From JBBIRW01 sp037441565 (GTDB lineage: Bacteria; Desulfobacterota; JBBIRW01): DNA of 64,000 nucleotides. Shown one piece after another: positions 60,122 to 64,000 of this stretch; position 1 is the stretch's first letter, and each line of letters begins with the position of its first letter. Made by a program: the position numbers and the translations under genes. The notes below the pieces were generated by a model. It was not told the origin of the DNA and did not search any database. It saw only the letters and a list, made by a program, of their open reading frames with translations. The stretch lies in contig JBBIRW010000002.1 in assembly GCA_037441565.1 (NCBI GenBank), positions 186,001 through 250,000 of the forward strand, read 5' to 3'.

Positions 60122-61357
60122 TTAGAAGAATTCAAGAAACCATTCTTTCATTCTTCTGAAAACCCTTGCAAACAATCTGGAATCTCCATTTGTAAATCTC
60201 TTCCCTCCTGGATTTCTTGCGCCATAAAGGACAAGACCAACTCCTGTTGCATACATCGGATTTTTAATAACATCAACAAGACCGTTTATCCCGATAGGTA
60301 TTCCTTCCCTTACCGGAAGATCAAAAATCTGCTCTGCAAGCTCACATAACCCTGGCATATGAGCAGTCCCTCCGGTTAAAACAACACCTGATGCCATAAG
60401 ATTATCATATCCAGATTTTATTAACTCTCTGTGAGCAAATGTTAAGATTTCTTCCATCCTTGGCTGTATTATATCGCATAGTGCCCTTCGAGAAACAATT
60501 CTCGGTTTTCTTCCACCAATTCCAGGAACTTCAATGGTCTCTTCATTATCAACAGCACCGGACCATGCGCAACCATATCTTATTTTTATCTTCTCTGCTT
60601 CAGCCGCAGGTGTTCTTAATCCAACAGCTATGTCTCCTGTTACCTGGTTACCTCCCATTGCTATAACAGCTGTGTGTTTTATACATCCTTCATGGAATAT
60701 CGCAATATCTGTTGTTCCTCCTCCTATATCAATAAGCATAACGCCGAGTTCCCTTTCCTCCTGTGTAAGCACTCCTTCCGATGATGCCAGCGGCTGGAGA
60801 ACAATATCACACACCTCAATTCCAGCCCTGTTTGTGCACTTTATTATGTTTTGAGCAGATGTAACAGCTCCTGTTACTATATGCACCTTAGCTTCAAGCC
60901 TTACACCGGACATTCCCAGAGGTTCTCTTATTCCATCCTGATCGTCTATTATGAATTCCTGTGGAATAACATGGATCACCTCTCTATCAACAGGGATTGC
61001 AATTGCGGCTGCTGCGTCTACCACCCTCCTTACATCTTCCTCAGTAATCTCTCTGTTTTTAACCGCGATCACTCCATGACTGTTGAAACTCCTGATATGA
61101 CCACCTGCAATTCCCGCATATACACTTTTTATCTCACATCCCGCCATAATTTCAGCTTCTTCAATAGCCTTTTTTATGGAATTAACAGTTGCGTCAATGT
61201 TTACAACAATACCCTTTCTCATCCCTTTCGATGGATGTGTTCCAATACCAATTATATTAACTCCATCTGAAGAAATTTCGCCAACTATTACACATATTTT
61301 TGTTGTTCCTATATCAAGACCGGTAACAATGTTCTCCTTTCTCTTCTGTTTCCCCAC
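60122..61357 (-). CDS. ftsA: cell division protein FtsA
   Basis: A 411-residue actin-like ATPase: VTGLDIGTTKICVIV, LGVMLIDIGGGTTDIAIF, GVVLTGGTAHMPGL, and an amphipathic C-terminus (FRRMKEWFLEFF) for membrane binding. It tethers FtsZ to the membrane. It is placed between ftsQ and ftsZ, as in most bacteria. Confidence 0.97.
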   Translation of the reverse strand: MGKQKRKENIVTGLDIGTTKICVIVGEISSDGVNIIGIGTHPSKGMRKGIVVNIDATVNSIKKAIEEAEIMAGCEIKSVYAGIAGGHIRSFNSHGVIAVKNREITEEDVRRVVDAAAAIAIPVDREVIHVIPQEFIIDDQDGIREPLGMSGVRLEAKVHIVTGAVTSAQNIIKCTNRAGIEVCDIVLQPLASSEGVLTQEERELGVMLIDIGGGTTDIAIFHEGCIKHTAVIAMGGNQVTGDIAVGLRTPAAEAEKIKIRYGCAWSGAVDNEETIEVPGIGGRKPRIVSRRALCDIIQPRMEEILTFAHRELIKSGYDNLMASGVVLTGGTAHMPGLCELAEQIFDLPVREGIPIGINGLVDVIKNPMYATGVGLVLYGARNPGGKRFTNGDSRLFARVFRRMKEWFLEFF

Positions 61358-61376
61358 TTTCTCCTCCCTCTTTAAC

Positions 61377-62135
61377 TTATTTCAATTTAACTATAGCCTT
61401 ACCTTCGTATTTTAAATTTATATATGATGGCTCCGTATTTCTGGCTCTGAGGTCTTCCATTACCTTTTTAAATTTCATGAGTTTCTCTTCATAATCTGTA
61501 AAACCCAGCTTTACCTGTACAGCTCCTTTTTTTGTAAAAAAACTCAAACCGTATATCTTATCTATATTTATTTCTGAAATATCCTCATCCATTCCTGATC
61601 TTTCTATTAAATCCAAAAGCCTCAATGCCATTCTTATGCTATTCTTACCGTATTCATTCCCGGTTAATATTTCATCTCTGTTTAATCCTGTTATAACTGG
61701 GAAATTTACAGGCTCTCCAGGATCAACCTTCTTAAAAACATTACACTCATCATCAACATAGTATAAATGATCAAGTGCCACCATAGCCCTTGGCATTCTT
61801 TCGGAAAGCAATATCTCAACTGTATCCGGAAGAATCCTTCTTATCGTAACCTCCTTTATCCATGCATTCGTCAGTATCCTTCTGGAGGAACGTTCCATAT
61901 TAATTGAAAATATATTGATACCTGGTCTATATCCGGATAGGTTTTGCACTTCTTCAGCTTTTACCATCTCACCTCTTGATATATTAACATTTTTTATCTC
62001 AAATAGCTTTGATGTATAGAGAAACATGTAAATTTTGTAAACTCCATAAGAAAAAAGGATAAAAGTCAGAATAAACTTAAACATGAGAATGCGTTTTGAG
62101 CGAATAGATTTACTTATACCATCATAAATCTTCAT
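61377..62135 (-). CDS. ftsQ: cell division protein FtsQ
   Basis: A 252-residue bitopic protein with one N-terminal helix (ILTFILFSYGVYKIYMFLY), then a POTRA region (NVNISRGEMVKAEEVQNLSGY, WIKEVTIRRILPDTVEILLSERMPRAMV) and the FtsQ beta domain. It links early and late division proteins. The start overlaps the ddl stop as ATGA. Confidence 0.92.
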   Translation of the reverse strand: MKIYDGISKSIRSKRILMFKFILTFILFSYGVYKIYMFLYTSKLFEIKNVNISRGEMVKAEEVQNLSGYRPGINIFSINMERSSRRILTNAWIKEVTIRRILPDTVEILLSERMPRAMVALDHLYYVDDECNVFKKVDPGEPVNFPVITGLNRDEILTGNEYGKNSIRMALRLLDLIERSGMDEDISEINIDKIYGLSFFTKKGAVQVKLGFTDYEEKLMKFKKVMEDLRARNTEPSYINLKYEGKAIVKLK

Positions 62136-63067
62136 ATCTTCAGTCTCGCATTAAGAAGAATATTCTCAACAAGGTCCGGAAAATTTATACCTGCATACTG
62201 CGCGATTTTTGGAAGAAGACTCGTTGCTGTCATACCGGGGATTGTATTGACCTCCAGAACATATGGATTCATATTCTCATCGATCCTCATATCAACCCTG
62301 CTGTAATAATCACAACCCAGGCACTTATGTGCTTTTTCTCCAAGTTCCATAGCCTTATCATAAACATCAGATGGAAGCCTTGCTGGCATTATATATTCTG
62401 ACATACCAGGAGTATACTTTGCTTCATATGTATAGAATTGAACCTTTGGCACGATTTCAAGCACACCTATCGCCCTATTATCTAAAATTCCAACTGTAAC
62501 CTCTTTTCCAGGAATAAATTTTTCAATGAGGATATATTCATCGTAACTGAATGCCAGATCCAATGCTTCATACAAATTCTCAGATGTTGATACAACATTT
62601 ACACCCACAGTCGATCCCTCGCATGAAGGTTTAACAACAACAGGAAATCCAAAAGGAATATCATCTATTTTGAATTTTTCTTTTTCCTCCCTTTTCAAAA
62701 TAATATATGCGGGAACAGGTATACCATGATATTCAAAAAGTTTCTTAGCAAATATCTTATTCATACCAAGGGCGCTTCCCAGGATACCTGATCCTGTATA
62801 AGGAATTCTCAGCAGTTCGAGCAATCCCTGTATTGTACCATCTTCCCCGAACTTTCCATGAAGTGCAATAAATGCGATATCAATGTTAGATTTCTCAAGA
62901 ACAGAACATACATCCTTATTAACATCGATAGGAAATGCGTTGTATCCTTTTTCTATAAGTGCTTTAACAATTGCGCTGCCCGTTTTTATGGATACCTCCC
63001 TTTCAGACGAGATCCCGCCTATTAAAACCCCTATCCTTTTCTTTTTCATTTCGTCACTCTTAAACAT
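62132..63067 (-). CDS. ddl: D-alanine-D-alanine ligase
   Basis: A 311-residue ATP-grasp enzyme: GVLIGGISSEREVSIKTGSA, FIALHGKFGEDGTIQGLLE, VVKPSCEGSTVGV, and VLEVNTIPGMTATSLLPK. It joins two D-alanines for peptidoglycan. It is situated between murB and ftsQ, typical of the division and cell-wall cluster. Confidence 0.96.
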   Translation of the reverse strand: MFKSDEMKKKRIGVLIGGISSEREVSIKTGSAIVKALIEKGYNAFPIDVNKDVCSVLEKSNIDIAFIALHGKFGEDGTIQGLLELLRIPYTGSGILGSALGMNKIFAKKLFEYHGIPVPAYIILKREEKEKFKIDDIPFGFPVVVKPSCEGSTVGVNVVSTSENLYEALDLAFSYDEYILIEKFIPGKEVTVGILDNRAIGVLEIVPKVQFYTYEAKYTPGMSEYIMPARLPSDVYDKAMELGEKAHKCLGCDYYSRVDMRIDENMNPYVLEVNTIPGMTATSLLPKIAQYAGINFPDLVENILLNARLKI

Positions 63068-63092
63068 CTGACACCCCTAAAATTTAATTTCC

Positions 63093-63995
63093 TCATAAAA
63101 TCTTCACCTCGGGCTCCAGCCATATGCCCCTTTCCTCAAAAACCCTTCTCCTTACAATATCTATTAGCTCTATAATATCCCTTGCGCTGCAGCCGCCTCT
63201 GTTTACAATAAAATTGGCATGTTCATGTGATATCATCGCTGCTCCAACTGAAAATCCCTTTAATCCAACATCTTCAATTATTTTCCCGGCAAAATCTCCT
63301 GGTGGATTTTTAAAAATGGATCCCGCATTCGGAAAGCCCGATGGCTGTGATTTTTTTCTCTTTAATTTAACTTCCTCTATCTTTTTATCTATGATACAGA
63401 CGTCCGTGTGTTCAAGCTTTAAGTAACATCCCGTTATTAATCCTCTTTGAGGAATTGAAGATTTCCTGTAACCGAATTCTATCTCAAAAACAGGGACAAC
63501 TTCTTCCTCTGCTTCCCAGTTAATGATAGCCACTTCTTTCAAAACATCTTTTATTTCTTTACCAAAAGCTCCAGCGTTCATCGCAACAGCCCCTCCTATG
63601 CTTCCTGGAATACCATACAGAAATTCTAATCCTCCAAGACAATCCTCTCTTGCAATTTTTATGAGCTGAGAAAGCCTCAAACCGGAATCACTATATACAG
63701 TCCCCTCTCTACCTATAATCCGATAATCCGTAAAATACTTCATAGGTATAATTGTTATTCCTCTCAGACCTTCATCCCTTATGATAATGTTAGTACATGC
63801 ACCAAGTATGTTTATTTTTATATTGTTATCTTTTGCAATCTTGAAAATATATCGCACGTCCTCCTTATCCCTCGGGTAAATTAGAACCTCTGCAGGACCT
63901 CCCACTCTGAATGATGTTATTCTGCTCATGGGGAATTCGAAATATATATCACCCTTAATCACTTCTTCTAAAATTCTTTTCCACATACTATTCAA
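63093..63995 (-). CDS. murB: UDP-N-acetylenolpyruvoylglucosamine reductase
   Basis: A protein of 300 residues (TTG 63995) or 297 (ATG 63986): TSFRVGGPAEVLIYP, LGACTNIIIRD, GIPGSIGGAVAMNAGAFG, the serine-bearing PSGFPNAGSIFKNP, and ANFIVNRGG. It is an FAD enzyme reducing the enolpyruvyl group to make UDP-MurNAc. It is complete, as an in-frame TAG stands just before the TTG. Confidence 0.95.
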   Translation of the reverse strand: MNSMWKRILEEVIKGDIYFEFPMSRITSFRVGGPAEVLIYPRDKEDVRYIFKIAKDNNIKINILGACTNIIIRDEGLRGITIIPMKYFTDYRIIGREGTVYSDSGLRLSQLIKIAREDCLGGLEFLYGIPGSIGGAVAMNAGAFGKEIKDVLKEVAIINWEAEEEVVPVFEIEFGYRKSSIPQRGLITGCYLKLEHTDVCIIDKKIEEVKLKRKKSQPSGFPNAGSIFKNPPGDFAGKIIEDVGLKGFSVGAAMISHEHANFIVNRGGCSARDIIELIDIVRRRVFEERGIWLEPEVKIL

Positions 63996-64000
63996 CTACC

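Noticed and set aside
1..64000. tRNA, rRNA, CRISPR array, insertion sequence or prophage
   Set aside because: All gaps are under 300 bases and none shows cloverleaf arms, regular repeat-spacer units, transposase or integrase patterns.

Overview
The window is moderately AT-rich, gene-dense chromosomal DNA from a Gram-negative, anaerobic, respiring bacterium. It has outer-membrane proteins, lipoproteins, many periplasmic c-type cytochromes and a division and cell-wall cluster (murB-ddl-ftsQ-ftsA-ftsZ). The cytochromes, sigma-54 regulators, folD-metV-metF set and Act/Qrc-like complex suggest a metal-, sulfur- or electrode-respiring lineage of the Desulfobacterota / Nitrospirota / Deferribacterota type. 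A tRNA T-loop module (ttuA, trmI, sulfur carrier) hints at thermophily. The species cannot be named from this sequence. I saw no tRNA, rRNA, CRISPR array or insertion sequence, and no gene-free stretch over 300 bases.

Layout. 1-14.5 kb: mixed housekeeping (amrS, acylphosphatase, ligA, geranylgeranyl-reductase-like flavoprotein, GNAT, GalT-like protein, HD-GYP regulator, Nudix, GT39/DUF3108, trmI-ttuA-sulfur carrier, a two-subunit CoA-transferase). 14.5-25.6 kb: a sensor kinase with two haem-c motifs and its sigma-54 activator, then a tightly coupled operon for a membrane quinone-cytochrome complex of the Act/Qrc type with extra multihaem cytochromes; a -24/-12 promoter and two matching palindromes lie between regulator and operon. 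25.7-30.2 kb: a TonB-like protein, the methyl-branch C1 genes fmdB-folD-metV-metF-gcvH, and a relocated yggU.

30.3-51.4 kb is the most remarkable part. It is an apparent extracellular electron transfer locus on the minus strand. It holds a hexahaem OmcS-type nanowire cytochrome with its own sigma-54-like promoter and strong terminator, a 26-haem and a 16-haem cytochrome, an outer-membrane beta-barrel, a CsgG-like and a GNA1162-like protein, a double-parvulin chaperone, three beta-propeller proteins, and a second kinase/sigma-54 regulator pair whose kinase also has a haem-c motif. The window holds 65 CXXCH motifs, 62 in cytochromes and 3 in sensors. My inference is that this locus builds, exports and wires a cytochrome filament, while the Act/Qrc-like complex links it to the quinone pool.

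51.6-64 kb: yggS-proC-yggT with a yggU remnant; a plus-strand group of yjbQ, small coiled-coil proteins and two ArsA-like ATPases with complementary defective P-loops; a B12-type radical SAM protein; then ftsZ-ftsA-ftsQ-ddl-murB.
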